A stretch of 64,000 bases of DNA from NCBI GenBank assembly GCA_016865035.1, contig CP018227.1, positions 590,001-654,000 on the forward strand, given 5' to 3'. Position numbers and translations under genes: made by a program. Each line of letters begins with the position of its first letter. The stretch's first letter is position 1. Shown piece after piece: positions 9,665 to 17,725 of the stretch. The notes beneath the pieces are model-generated. The model made no database searches, was not told where the DNA came from, and saw only the letters and a list, made by a program, of their open reading frames with translations. The DNA is from Kordiimonadales bacterium IMCC3096. Its GTDB lineage: Bacteria > Pseudomonadota > Alphaproteobacteria > Minwuiales > Minwuiaceae.

Positions 9665-10639
9665 ATGACCGAACAGCCCACGATATCCGTCGTCATCCCC
9701 GTGAAGAACGAGGCCGCCGGAATCGCCGCCTGTCTTGACGGAATCCTGAGCCAGACCGTGCCGGTGAAGGAAATTCTGGTGATCGACTCCGGGTCCACTG
9801 ACGGAACGCAGGAGATCGTGCAGGGATACGACCTTGCCCGTCTGCTGGAGATCGAGCCAGGCGATTTCAATCACGGCGACACTCGCAATCTGGGCGTTCG
9901 TGAGACCAACGGCGAACTCATCCTCTTCACGGTTGGCGACGCGCGCCCCGTGGACGACCGCTGGATCGAGCGGTTGCAGGCCGGCTTCGTCGCCGAAGAC
10001 GTTGCGGCAGTTGGCGGCATCCAGATCGTCGCCCACGATCCCAGCAACAATCCGCTGGAATGGTACCGGCCTGTTTCCGAACCGGTGCGGTCCGTCCACC
10101 GGTTCGGCAGCGCTGCCGAATTCGATGCGGCGGACGGTGCCGCGAAGCAGTCGGCCTGCGTCATCGACGATGTGACGTCGATGTATCGACGCGCGTTCCT
10201 GGAGGCTGTCCCCTTCCGCAGGACGGTCTATGGAGAGGACATGCTGATCTGTGTCGATGCCCTGCGCGCGGGTCATGCGCTGGTCAGGGACCCCGCAGCC
10301 TGTGTATTCCACTATCATCTTCAGAACTACAGGACGACATTGCAGCGGACTGTCGCTGTCTGTCTCATGCGCCATGACCTTTTCGGTACCACGCCGGGGG
10401 TACCGGTATCGCAACCCGCCCGGGAAGCAGTGCGACTGATGCGGGAACCGTCACTCTCGCTGCGTCAGAAAGTGCATTGGTGGCGCAACCAGCGCCAGTG
10501 CTTCCGCGGCATGATGGATGGAATCGCATTGTTCGAGAAGGCAAGATCAGAAGGCGCAGCGGCGCTGGCCGCCCTGCATGAGGAATACCTCGGAACACCG
10601 CCGATCCCGGTCAAGCGCGGGCAGGCGAACGCCGCATGA
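9665..10639 (+). CDS. Glycosyltransferase family 2 (rhamnosyltransferase-like)
   Basis: This 324-residue GT-A enzyme has PTISVVIPVKNEAAGI at its start, IDSGSTDGT in place of the first acidic motif, and the FNHGDTRNLGV segment often seen in rhamnosyltransferase-like GT2 proteins. A GEDMLICVDALRAG segment fits the acceptor-binding region. It begins five bases after the nucleotidyltransferase gene and overlaps hisH by four bases. It would extend the glycan in the cytoplasm. Assignment to a rhamnose donor is only a family tendency. Confidence 0.8.
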   Translation: MTEQPTISVVIPVKNEAAGIAACLDGILSQTVPVKEILVIDSGSTDGTQEIVQGYDLARLLEIEPGDFNHGDTRNLGVRETNGELILFTVGDARPVDDRWIERLQAGFVAEDVAAVGGIQIVAHDPSNNPLEWYRPVSEPVRSVHRFGSAAEFDAADGAAKQSACVIDDVTSMYRRAFLEAVPFRRTVYGEDMLICVDALRAGHALVRDPAACVFHYHLQNYRTTLQRTVAVCLMRHDLFGTTPGVPVSQPAREAVRLMREPSLSLRQKVHWWRNQRQCFRGMMDGIALFEKARSEGAAALAALHEEYLGTPPIPVKRGQANAA

Positions 10640-11277
10640 CCGCAGGAATGATCACAATCGTCGACTATGGCTGCGGAAACCCCGCCTCCATCCGCAACAT
10701 GCTGAAGAAGCTGGGTATCAAGGCCACGATCACGTCGGAGGCGGAGGATATCCTGACTTCCGACCGGATCATCTTCCCCGGCGTCGGTGCTTTCGACTAC
10801 GGGGCCGAGAGCATTCAGTCGAAGGGCATCGCAGAGGCGCTGGAACAGCGGGTGATCCGCGACGGCGTTCCGATCCTGGGGATATGTGTCGGCATGCAGC
10901 TGTTTGCCCGACGCAGTGACGAGGGCGAACTGCCCGGTCTCGGCTGGATCAATGGCGATGTCCTGGCGTTCGACCGCACCAGACTTGGACCGACCGACCG
11001 GGTGCCGCACATGGGCTGGGCCAGCCTGGACGTGAAGCAGCCGGAGAAGGCATTGCACGGCTTCCACGAGGATCCGCGCTTCTACTTCGTGCATTCATTT
11101 CACATGACGTGCGATGACCCGGCAGATGTCGCTGCGACGGCCCATCATGGCTATGATTTCTGCGCCGCAGTCGCGCACGACAATCTGATCGGCGTTCAGT
11201 TTCACCCGGAGAAGAGCCATCGCTTCGGCATGACGCTGCTGCGCAACTTCGCCGAAGGAAAGACAGGCGCCGAATGA
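10636..11277 (+). CDS. hisH: HisH-like glutamine amidotransferase for sugar amidination
   Basis: This 213-residue class I glutaminase has the nucleophile C84 in GICVGMQ and the partner residues H190 and E192 in FHPEKS. It releases ammonia from glutamine and passes it through the HisF-like partner encoded 13 bases downstream. The pair sits among wbp-type genes, with no other his genes nearby, and two N-acetyl sugar amidotransferases are in the operon. This matches the HisH2/HisF2/WbpG set of Pseudomonas O-antigen loci rather than histidine synthesis. The start at 10636 overlaps the preceding gene by four bases. Confidence 0.85.
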   Translation: MTAGMITIVDYGCGNPASIRNMLKKLGIKATITSEAEDILTSDRIIFPGVGAFDYGAESIQSKGIAEALEQRVIRDGVPILGICVGMQLFARRSDEGELPGLGWINGDVLAFDRTRLGPTDRVPHMGWASLDVKQPEKALHGFHEDPRFYFVHSFHMTCDDPADVAATAHHGYDFCAAVAHDNLIGVQFHPEKSHRFGMTLLRNFAEGKTGAE

Positions 11278-11290
11278 GATCTGATCCCCG

Positions 11291-12082
11291 ATGAAACGTG
11301 TGCGCGTCATACCCACCCTGCTGATCGAGCAGGGGCGTCTGGTAAAGACCATCAAGTTCGGCAAGCGGACCTATATCGGTGATCCGGTGAACACGGTGCG
11401 CATCTTCAGCGACAAGGAAGTCGACGAACTGATGCTGCTCGACATCGGTGTCGCGAAGGAAGGCAGGGAACCGGATTTCGACCTGCTGCGCGAGATCGCC
11501 AGCGAATGTTTCATTCCCTTCGGCTACGGCGGTGGCATCCGCACACTGGAGCAGGCGCGCCGGGCCTTTGATGCCGGGGTCGAGAAGGTCGTGCTGAACA
11601 CCGCCCTGCACCGTGCGCCGACACTGGCGAGCAAGATCGCCCGCATGTACGGCAGCCAGGCCGTGGTTGCGAGCATTGACGTGAAGAAGGGCCTGCTGGG
11701 CGGCCCGAAGGTCATGACCGAATGCGGCTCCAGGCGCGTTTCCGGGGACGTCACGGAGATCGCGCGCAACGCAGTCGATGCCGGGGCGGGCGAGATCCTG
11801 CTGACGGCCATGGATCGCGACGGAACCTTCGATGGCTACGACATGGAACTGATCAAGCGGGTCACTGCCGCTGTCGATGTGCCGGTCATTGCCAGCGGCG
11901 GTGCACGCGGGATTCCCGATTTCCTGGCCGCGATCAAGGAAGGCGGCGCCTCCGCTGTCGCGGCGGGTGCCCAGTTTGTCTTCAAGGGTCCGCACAGGGC
12001 CGTTCTGGTCAACTACCCCAGCCAGGCCGTCCTGCGCGAAGGGCTGTTCAATCACCTTGGTCCCGAAGACATCACTGTCTGA
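11291..12082 (+). CDS. hisF: HisF-like ammonia-channel subunit lacking the first catalytic aspartate
   Basis: This 263-residue TIM barrel aligns with HisF without gaps over the start. The first HisF catalytic Asp (D11 in Thermotoga) is Leu here, in IPTLLIEQG, while the second is kept as D130 in VVASID. Loss of D11 should abolish the cyclase step but leave the ammonia tunnel, which is what a partner of a sugar amidotransferase needs. The phosphate-binding GGG near residue 80 and SGGARG are present. It follows hisH by 13 bases and would form a complex with it. Confidence 0.85.
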   Translation: MKRVRVIPTLLIEQGRLVKTIKFGKRTYIGDPVNTVRIFSDKEVDELMLLDIGVAKEGREPDFDLLREIASECFIPFGYGGGIRTLEQARRAFDAGVEKVVLNTALHRAPTLASKIARMYGSQAVVASIDVKKGLLGGPKVMTECGSRRVSGDVTEIARNAVDAGAGEILLTAMDRDGTFDGYDMELIKRVTAAVDVPVIASGGARGIPDFLAAIKEGGASAVAAGAQFVFKGPHRAVLVNYPSQAVLREGLFNHLGPEDITV

Positions 12083-12120
12083 CCCCTTTTCATCCTTGAA
12101 ACACTAGTCTGAAAGAGAAC

Positions 12121-13152
12121 ATGCAGCAGGTATCCCCCAACAGCACAGGCTTCGCCATCGTTGGCTGTGGCCGGATCGGTCAGCGTCACGCCGGCCACGC
12201 CCCCAAGTTCGGTCGCCTGACCGCCGTCTGCGATATCGTGCCGGAGAAGGCACAGGAGGTTGCGGCCGAGCAGGGGGCCGAAGCCTTCACCGATCTGGAC
12301 CAGATGCTGAAGGACATGCGCGGCAAGGCGGATGTGATCGCGATCTGCACCCCGAACGGCCTGCATGCGGAGCACACGATCAAGGCGTTCGAGGCGGGGT
12401 ACCATGTACTCTGCGAGAAGCCGATGGCGCTGACCGTTCACGAGTGCGGGGAGATGATCAAGGCAGGCGAGAAAGCCAACCGTCGTCTCTTCGTCGTCAA
12501 GCAGAACCGCTACAACCCGCCTGTGGAACACCTGAAGAAGCTGCTGGACCAGGGATCCCTGGGGCGCATCTACAGCGTGCATCTGAACTGCTTCTGGAAC
12601 CGCAATGACGCCTACTACGCCGACAGCTGGAAGGGCAGCCTGGCGATGGATGGCGGCACGCTCTACACTCAGTTCAGCCATTTCATCGATCTGCTCTACT
12701 GGCTCGCCGGTGACGTGCAGGACGTGGCCAGCTTCATGGACAACTACTGCCATGCGGACTCGGTGGAATTCGAGGACGCCGGGGTCGCGATCCTGCGCTT
12801 CTACAGCGGTGCCATCGGCAGCGTCAGCTTCACCATCAACAGCTTCGGGCGGAACATGGAGGGGTCGCTGACGCTGTTCTGCGAGAAGGGCACGATCAAG
12901 ATCGGGGGCCAGTACCTGAACGAGATCGAATACGAGAACATCGCCGGCATGGACCCGGCGGAGTTGAAGCAGGGCCGCCCCCCCAATGAATACGGGGCCT
13001 ACCAGGGCTCCATGTCGAACCACGAGGATGTCTACCAGAACATCCAGCAGGTTCTGACTGCCGAAGGCTCCATCGGCACCATCGGCTTCGAGGGGCTGAA
13101 GACCGTCGAGATCATCGACAAGATCTACAGGGCGGCCAGGATTGCCTCCTGA
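12121..13152 (+). CDS. wbpB: Gfo/Idh/MocA oxidoreductase, WbpB-like UDP-GlcNAc-uronate 3-dehydrogenase
   Basis: This 343-residue protein has the Rossmann loop VGCGRIGQRH (residues 14-23) and the CEKP catalytic Lys motif with K100. The C-terminal beta-sheet domain carries QNRYNPP and GGTLYTQFSHFIDLL, as in WbpB. WbpB oxidises C3 of UDP-GlcNAc uronic acid, giving the 3-keto sugar used by the WbpE aminotransferase. WbpD-like and WbpE-like genes follow directly, which supports the call. A 38-base gap separates it from hisF. The 6-dehydrogenase WbpA, which makes the substrate, is not in this window. Confidence 0.8.
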   Translation: MQQVSPNSTGFAIVGCGRIGQRHAGHAPKFGRLTAVCDIVPEKAQEVAAEQGAEAFTDLDQMLKDMRGKADVIAICTPNGLHAEHTIKAFEAGYHVLCEKPMALTVHECGEMIKAGEKANRRLFVVKQNRYNPPVEHLKKLLDQGSLGRIYSVHLNCFWNRNDAYYADSWKGSLAMDGGTLYTQFSHFIDLLYWLAGDVQDVASFMDNYCHADSVEFEDAGVAILRFYSGAIGSVSFTINSFGRNMEGSLTLFCEKGTIKIGGQYLNEIEYENIAGMDPAELKQGRPPNEYGAYQGSMSNHEDVYQNIQQVLTAEGSIGTIGFEGLKTVEIIDKIYRAARIAS

Positions 13153-13600
13153 CCTGAAGAGCGTCGGCATTCGCGACGTCACCTGCGGCACGGGCGTGAC
13201 GATTGTCGAACCGTCGAACATCTATCGCTGCACGCTGGGCGACGATTGCTTCGTCGGTCCGTTCGTCGAGATCCAGGCCGGAGTGGAGATCGGGGCGCGG
13301 ACACGGGTGCAGTCGCACGCCTTCATCTGCGAACTGGTGACCATCGGTGAAGACTGCTTCATCTCCCACGGCGCGATGTTCATCAACGACAGCTTTTCCG
13401 GCGGCGGGCCGGCGCGCGGGGACCGCACCCGCTGGGGCCACACCCGTATCGGCAACAATGTCTCCATCGGCACCAACGCCACGATCATGCCCGTCAGCAT
13501 CTGCGACAATGCCGTCGTCGGCGCCGGAGCAGTGGTGACGAAAGACATTACCCAACCCGGCTTCTATGTCGGGAACCCTGCAAGACGTATGGAGCGCTGA
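13142..13600 (+). CDS. wbpD: Hexapeptide N-acetyltransferase, WbpD-like
   Basis: This 152-residue left-handed beta-helix protein has the repeats TLGDDCFVGPFVEIQAG and NNVSIGTNATIMPVSI and ends in VGNPARRMER. In the wbp pathway WbpD acetylates the 3-amino group of the uronic acid from acetyl-CoA. The order oxidoreductase, acetyltransferase, aminotransferase matches wbpB-wbpD-wbpE. The start is a TTG at 13142 inside the end of the upstream gene. It is shorter than many WbpD proteins, so a different acyl acceptor is possible. Confidence 0.75.
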   Translation: MPPDLKSVGIRDVTCGTGVTIVEPSNIYRCTLGDDCFVGPFVEIQAGVEIGARTRVQSHAFICELVTIGEDCFISHGAMFINDSFSGGGPARGDRTRWGHTRIGNNVSIGTNATIMPVSICDNAVVGAGAVVTKDITQPGFYVGNPARRMER

Positions 13601-13603
13601 CTG

Positions 13604-14713
13604 ATGCAGTTCGTAGACCTGAAGGCGTTGCACGACACGCTGCAGCCTGCCCTGAACGACGCGATCACCCGCATCATCGACACGTCCGCGTTCATTCGCG
13701 GCAAGGATGTCGACGATTTCGAGCAGAATTTCGCCAGCCTGACCGGCGCGAGGCATTGTGTTTCCTGCGCCAATGGCACGGACGCGCTCTATATCGCGCT
13801 CAGGGCCCTGGGGGCCGGACCGGGTGATGAAGTCATCACCACGGCGCACAGCTGGATCGCCACCAGCGAGACCATCACCCAGACCGGGGCGAAGGTCGTG
13901 TTCGGCGATACGGAAGACGCCTACTTCTGCCTTGATCCCGCAGAGGTCGAGGCGAAGATCACGCCCCGCACCAGGGGGGTGGTTGTCGTGCACCTCTATG
14001 GACAGCCTGCGGCGATCGGCGAGATCAAGGCCATCTGTGACCGCCACGGACTCTGGCTGATCGAGGACAGTGCCCAGGCACATCTGGCCGAAGCGGACGG
14101 GCAGCAGGTGGGTCGCTTCGGCGACGTTGCCACCTTCTCCTTCTATCCGGGCAAGAACCTGGGGGCGATGGGCGATGCCGGGTGCCTGATCACCGATCGC
14201 GACGACAGCGCGGAATTCGCCACCCTGTTTGCTCGCCATGGTGGCAAGAACAACCACGTCATGGAGGGGATTTGCAGCCGCATGGACGGGCTGCAGGCGG
14301 CCGTCCTGAACGTGAAGATGCCCCATCTGCCTGGCTGGAATGATGCCCGCCGCAAGGTTGCGGCCCGCTATGATGCCCTGCTCGACGGGGTCGGGGACCT
14401 GATCCTGCCGGCGCAGCGTCCCGGCGTGCGCCATGTCTACCACCTGTATGTGGTCCGCACCGGAGACCGTGACGCGCTCCAGAAACATCTCTCGGCAGCG
14501 GGCGTACCGACAGTCATCAACTACCCCCGCGCCCTGCCCTTCTATTCGGCGTACGACCGCCTGGGGCACACACCATCCGATTTCCCCGTGGCACATGCCC
14601 ATGCGTCGGAGATCCTGTCGCTGCCGATCCATCCGCTTCTGACCGAAGAGGAGCAGGATCAGGTGGTCGCTGCCATCAGGGACTACTTCACGAAGACAGG
14701 CGATCAGGACTGA
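13604..14713 (+). CDS. wbpE: DegT/DnrJ/EryC1 aminotransferase, WbpE-like
   Basis: This 369-residue PLP enzyme has the cofactor Lys K184 in FYPGKNLGAMGD, the ANGTDAL phosphate-binding segment at residues 56-62 and IEDSAQAH before it. WbpE transfers an amino group from glutamate to C3 of the 3-keto UDP-GlcNAc uronic acid. It starts three bases after the acetyltransferase gene and its stop overlaps the next start. The family also serves perosamine and other amino sugars, so the assignment rests partly on the neighbours. Confidence 0.8.
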   Translation: MQFVDLKALHDTLQPALNDAITRIIDTSAFIRGKDVDDFEQNFASLTGARHCVSCANGTDALYIALRALGAGPGDEVITTAHSWIATSETITQTGAKVVFGDTEDAYFCLDPAEVEAKITPRTRGVVVVHLYGQPAAIGEIKAICDRHGLWLIEDSAQAHLAEADGQQVGRFGDVATFSFYPGKNLGAMGDAGCLITDRDDSAEFATLFARHGGKNNHVMEGICSRMDGLQAAVLNVKMPHLPGWNDARRKVAARYDALLDGVGDLILPAQRPGVRHVYHLYVVRTGDRDALQKHLSAAGVPTVINYPRALPFYSAYDRLGHTPSDFPVAHAHASEILSLPIHPLLTEEEQDQVVAAIRDYFTKTGDQD

Positions 14714-15615
14714 TGAGCCAGGAGAACGGCACGACGAAACCTGCCCCGACGGTCAGTGTGCTGATGACAGCCTACAACCGGGCCGACTTCATCGCCGACG
14801 CGATGGGCAGTGTTCTGGCCTCCGACTTTATCGACTTCGAACTGATCGTGGTCGATGACGGGTCGAGTGACAGGACGGTCGAGATCGCACGGAAGCTGGA
14901 AGCCACCGACAGCCGTGTACGGGTCTATCAGAACGAGAAGAACCTGGGCGACTATCCGAACCGCAAGCACGCCGCCAGTCTCGCAGAAGGAAAGTACCTG
15001 AAGTACGTCGATTCCGACGACATGATCTATCCGTGGGGTCTGGGTGTCTTCGTGCGGTGCATGGAGCAATTCCCGGAGGCCGGTTTCGGCCTGTCAGCCC
15101 ATTCCGCGCCCGATCGCCCGCATCCGATGATCTTCTCCCCCGCTGAAGCCTACAGGGAAGAGTTCCACGGGCGCGAACTGTTCGGGCGAGCGCCCGGATC
15201 CGGCATCATTCGCCGCGACGCCTACGAGGCCGTCGGCGGCTTCAGCGGCATGCGCCAGTTGGGTGACATGGAATTCTGGCTGAAGATCGGGGCCCGCTAC
15301 CCGGTGGTGACCCTGCCGCCTGCCCTGGTCTGGGACCGGGTGCATGGCGGGCAGGAGAAGAACGCCGACTCCGATACCGAAAAGGCCGCGATGCGAGCAG
15401 GTGTGGTGATCGCCGCGCTCGAATCGCCGGATTGCCCGCTGGACATGGCGGAAAAGCAGGCAGCCCTGGAAGCCTACCGCAGCAAGCTCCACAGACCACT
15501 CTGGCGCGAACTGCTGCACCCTGACCGCATTGGCAACGCGCTTGCCTACCGCCGTACCGTGCTCGCGCGCCTGCAGCGTGCAACGCGGCAGTCTGCCGGA
15601 AAGTTCCAGAAATGA
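14713..15615 (+). CDS. Glycosyltransferase family 2
   Basis: This 300-residue GT-A protein has VSVLMTAYNRADFI, VVDDGSSDRT and the metal-binding DSDD in KYVDSDDMIYP. The following WLKIGARYPV segment fits the GT2 catalytic core. The ATG overlaps the aminotransferase stop by one base and its own stop overlaps the methyltransferase gene. Donor and acceptor are unknown. Confidence 0.85.
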   Translation: MSQENGTTKPAPTVSVLMTAYNRADFIADAMGSVLASDFIDFELIVVDDGSSDRTVEIARKLEATDSRVRVYQNEKNLGDYPNRKHAASLAEGKYLKYVDSDDMIYPWGLGVFVRCMEQFPEAGFGLSAHSAPDRPHPMIFSPAEAYREEFHGRELFGRAPGSGIIRRDAYEAVGGFSGMRQLGDMEFWLKIGARYPVVTLPPALVWDRVHGGQEKNADSDTEKAAMRAGVVIAALESPDCPLDMAEKQAALEAYRSKLHRPLWRELLHPDRIGNALAYRRTVLARLQRATRQSAGKFQK

Positions 15616-16442
15616 ATGACCAAGAGCCGTCTGACGACGGAGAGAAGTCAGCCTTCAAGGCTGGAGACTACTGGGAGAGCAGGCTCTCGCAGCATTACAC
15701 CCTGCAGGGGGTCGGCGATATCGGCCTGCCGCTCAGCTACAACAACTGGCTGTATCGTGTGCGTGCCAGCGCCTTTCGGCATGTACTGAAACATTTGCAG
15801 GGCAATCCCGGGGACTGGTCCATTATGGATGTCGGTTCGGGGACCGGCTTCTATATCGAGCAGTGGACACAGCGCCGCCCGCGCATGCTTGCGGGCGCCG
15901 ACATCACCGCGACGGCCGTCCGGAATCTTTCAGGCCGTTTTCCGAACGCCGTGTTCATGCAGATCGACATAGGCAGTGACCTGCCGGAAACGTTGCAACC
16001 GGGTTCGCTGGACGTGATCACCGCCTATGATGTGCTGTTTCACATCGTGGAGAAGGAACCCTACGCAAGGGCGATGCGGAACTTTTCGGATCTGATCCGG
16101 CCCGGTGGCTATCTGATCTTCTCGGACAACCTGGTCGATGACGGTCGCAATCACGACACGCATCAGATCTCGCGAACAGAGGGCGATGTCCGTGATCTGC
16201 TGCGCCGGAATGGTTTCTCTATCGAGAAGGTCGTGCCCATGTTCGTCTTCATGAACGACCCGGTTCGCAGCCGCAGTCGGATCATGCGGGCCCTGTTCAA
16301 CCGGATCTATCGGCTGGCCGCCCGCAGTGAAACCTGGGGCCAAGTCGTCGGAGCTGCACTCTATCCAATAGAAGTTGCGGCACTGCGATTGCTGTCGCGC
16401 GGTCCCTCGACAGAGATCTTCATCTGTCGGCGCGATAGCTGA
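15612..16442 (+). CDS. Class I SAM-dependent methyltransferase
   Basis: This 276-residue protein has the SAM-binding motif I IMDVGSGTGFY near residue 74, an acidic GADI after the next strand, and DVITAYDVLFHIV as motif III region, followed by LIRPGGYLIFSDN. It probably methylates a sugar or a non-reducing end of the glycan. In ABC-exporter systems terminal methylation stops chain growth, and the Wzt sugar-binding domain here makes that a reasonable role, though it is inference. It overlaps the preceding gene by four bases. Confidence 0.75.
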   Translation: MNDQEPSDDGEKSAFKAGDYWESRLSQHYTLQGVGDIGLPLSYNNWLYRVRASAFRHVLKHLQGNPGDWSIMDVGSGTGFYIEQWTQRRPRMLAGADITATAVRNLSGRFPNAVFMQIDIGSDLPETLQPGSLDVITAYDVLFHIVEKEPYARAMRNFSDLIRPGGYLIFSDNLVDDGRNHDTHQISRTEGDVRDLLRRNGFSIEKVVPMFVFMNDPVRSRSRIMRALFNRIYRLAARSETWGQVVGAALYPIEVAALRLLSRGPSTEIFICRRDS

Positions 16443-16455
16443 GCATTCTCACCCG

Positions 16456-17724
16456 ATGCCACTTCATGTCCTCATCCTGCCAACCGAGGAGTTCCTGCCG
16501 GCTCATGCACCACTGGCAGGAATATTTCAGGGACATCAACTGGAAGCGCTGCGGATGACCGGCAACGAGCGGTTCGGCGTTCTCTCCGTTCGCCTGCGCC
16601 ATTCCGTGCCCATGTACATCCGCAGCATCCTGCGCCGCCTCGCCCTGCGTCCGGCCGATCCCGCACTGCCGGGCACACGCCTTTCGACCCTGTGCCGGGA
16701 ATTGACCCGGCGGTGGTTCGAGCCGCGGTCCACAGTGACCGTCGCGGAATGGCAAGGCACACCGGTCGTGAGGGTGGAGGGGCTTTACGGCACGCCGCCG
16801 TCCCGCAGGTACGACCCGATCTGGTGGCAGCGGACAGGCTGGGCAGGCTATCGCGAATATTGTGCACGCTACGGTCGCCCCGACCTGATCCATGCCCACA
16901 ACACCATCTCAGCCGGTCTGCTGGCGCACCGGATCTCCCGACGGGACGGCATTCCCTATGTGCTGACCGAGCACAGCAGTGCCTACCAGCTTGATGAGGT
17001 CCCGGCTTCCCTGTTTCCCGCGGTTCGCGCCGCCATCGCGGGGGCGCGGGCCTTCCTGCCGGTCAGCAAGGCCTTGCTGCAGTCCATGGTCACCCGTATC
17101 GGCCAGCCGGACACCGAAGTCACCGTTCTCGGCAATGTGCTGCCACGTGCCTTCATGGCTGTTCCGCCGAGAGACAGAGCAGGCAGTCCCTTCACGTTTC
17201 TCACCGTTGGCAGTCTGCTGCCGGTCAAGAACCAGACCCTGCTGCTGTCCGCGTTCGCGCAGGTTCTCAGTACCCGCCCCGACTGCCGCCTGGTCCTGGT
17301 TGGTGACGGGCCGCTTCGCCAGTCACTGGAGCAACAGTCCGCCGAGGCCGGGCTGGGTGATCGGGTCGAATTCGCGGGACTGTTGGAACCGGAACAGGTT
17401 CGCGCGCAGATGCAGCAGGCTGACGCCTTCGTCTTTCCCAGCCAGTTCGAGACCTTCGGCGTTGCGCTGATCGAGGCCCTGGCCTGCGGCCTGCCGGTGA
17501 TTGCCATGGCATCGGGCGGCCCGGAAGAAATCGTCACGCCCGCGAACGGGCGGCTGGTCGCGCCGGCCGACGCGGCCGGTCTGGTCGCGGCAATGGTGGA
17601 GGTCGCCTCGGCGTCCGGAAGCTTCGATGCCGAGGCCATTCAGGCCAGCGCACGGACAACCTGGGGACCACAGGAATTTGGTCAGAAGCTTCGTGCCGTC
17701 TACGCCAAAGCATGTGGGGCCTGA
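16456..17724 (+). CDS. Glycosyltransferase family 4
   Basis: This 422-residue GT-B enzyme has the N-terminal acceptor domain with HAHNTISAGLLAHRI, a VGSLLPVKNQTLLL donor-domain start, and the E-x7-E motif in FETFGVALIEALACG. The ATG at 16456 was preferred over an upstream in-frame ATG at 16375, which lies inside the methyltransferase gene and would add an unrelated leader. It is one base from the next gene. It adds a sugar to the lipid-linked chain. Confidence 0.85.
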   Translation: MPLHVLILPTEEFLPAHAPLAGIFQGHQLEALRMTGNERFGVLSVRLRHSVPMYIRSILRRLALRPADPALPGTRLSTLCRELTRRWFEPRSTVTVAEWQGTPVVRVEGLYGTPPSRRYDPIWWQRTGWAGYREYCARYGRPDLIHAHNTISAGLLAHRISRRDGIPYVLTEHSSAYQLDEVPASLFPAVRAAIAGARAFLPVSKALLQSMVTRIGQPDTEVTVLGNVLPRAFMAVPPRDRAGSPFTFLTVGSLLPVKNQTLLLSAFAQVLSTRPDCRLVLVGDGPLRQSLEQQSAEAGLGDRVEFAGLLEPEQVRAQMQQADAFVFPSQFETFGVALIEALACGLPVIAMASGGPEEIVTPANGRLVAPADAAGLVAAMVEVASASGSFDAEAIQASARTTWGPQEFGQKLRAVYAKACGA

Positions 17725-17725
17725 A

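Noticed and set aside
10636-12082. hisH and hisF as part of histidine biosynthesis
   Set aside because: No other his genes are nearby, HisF lacks the first catalytic Asp, and sugar amidotransferases surround them.
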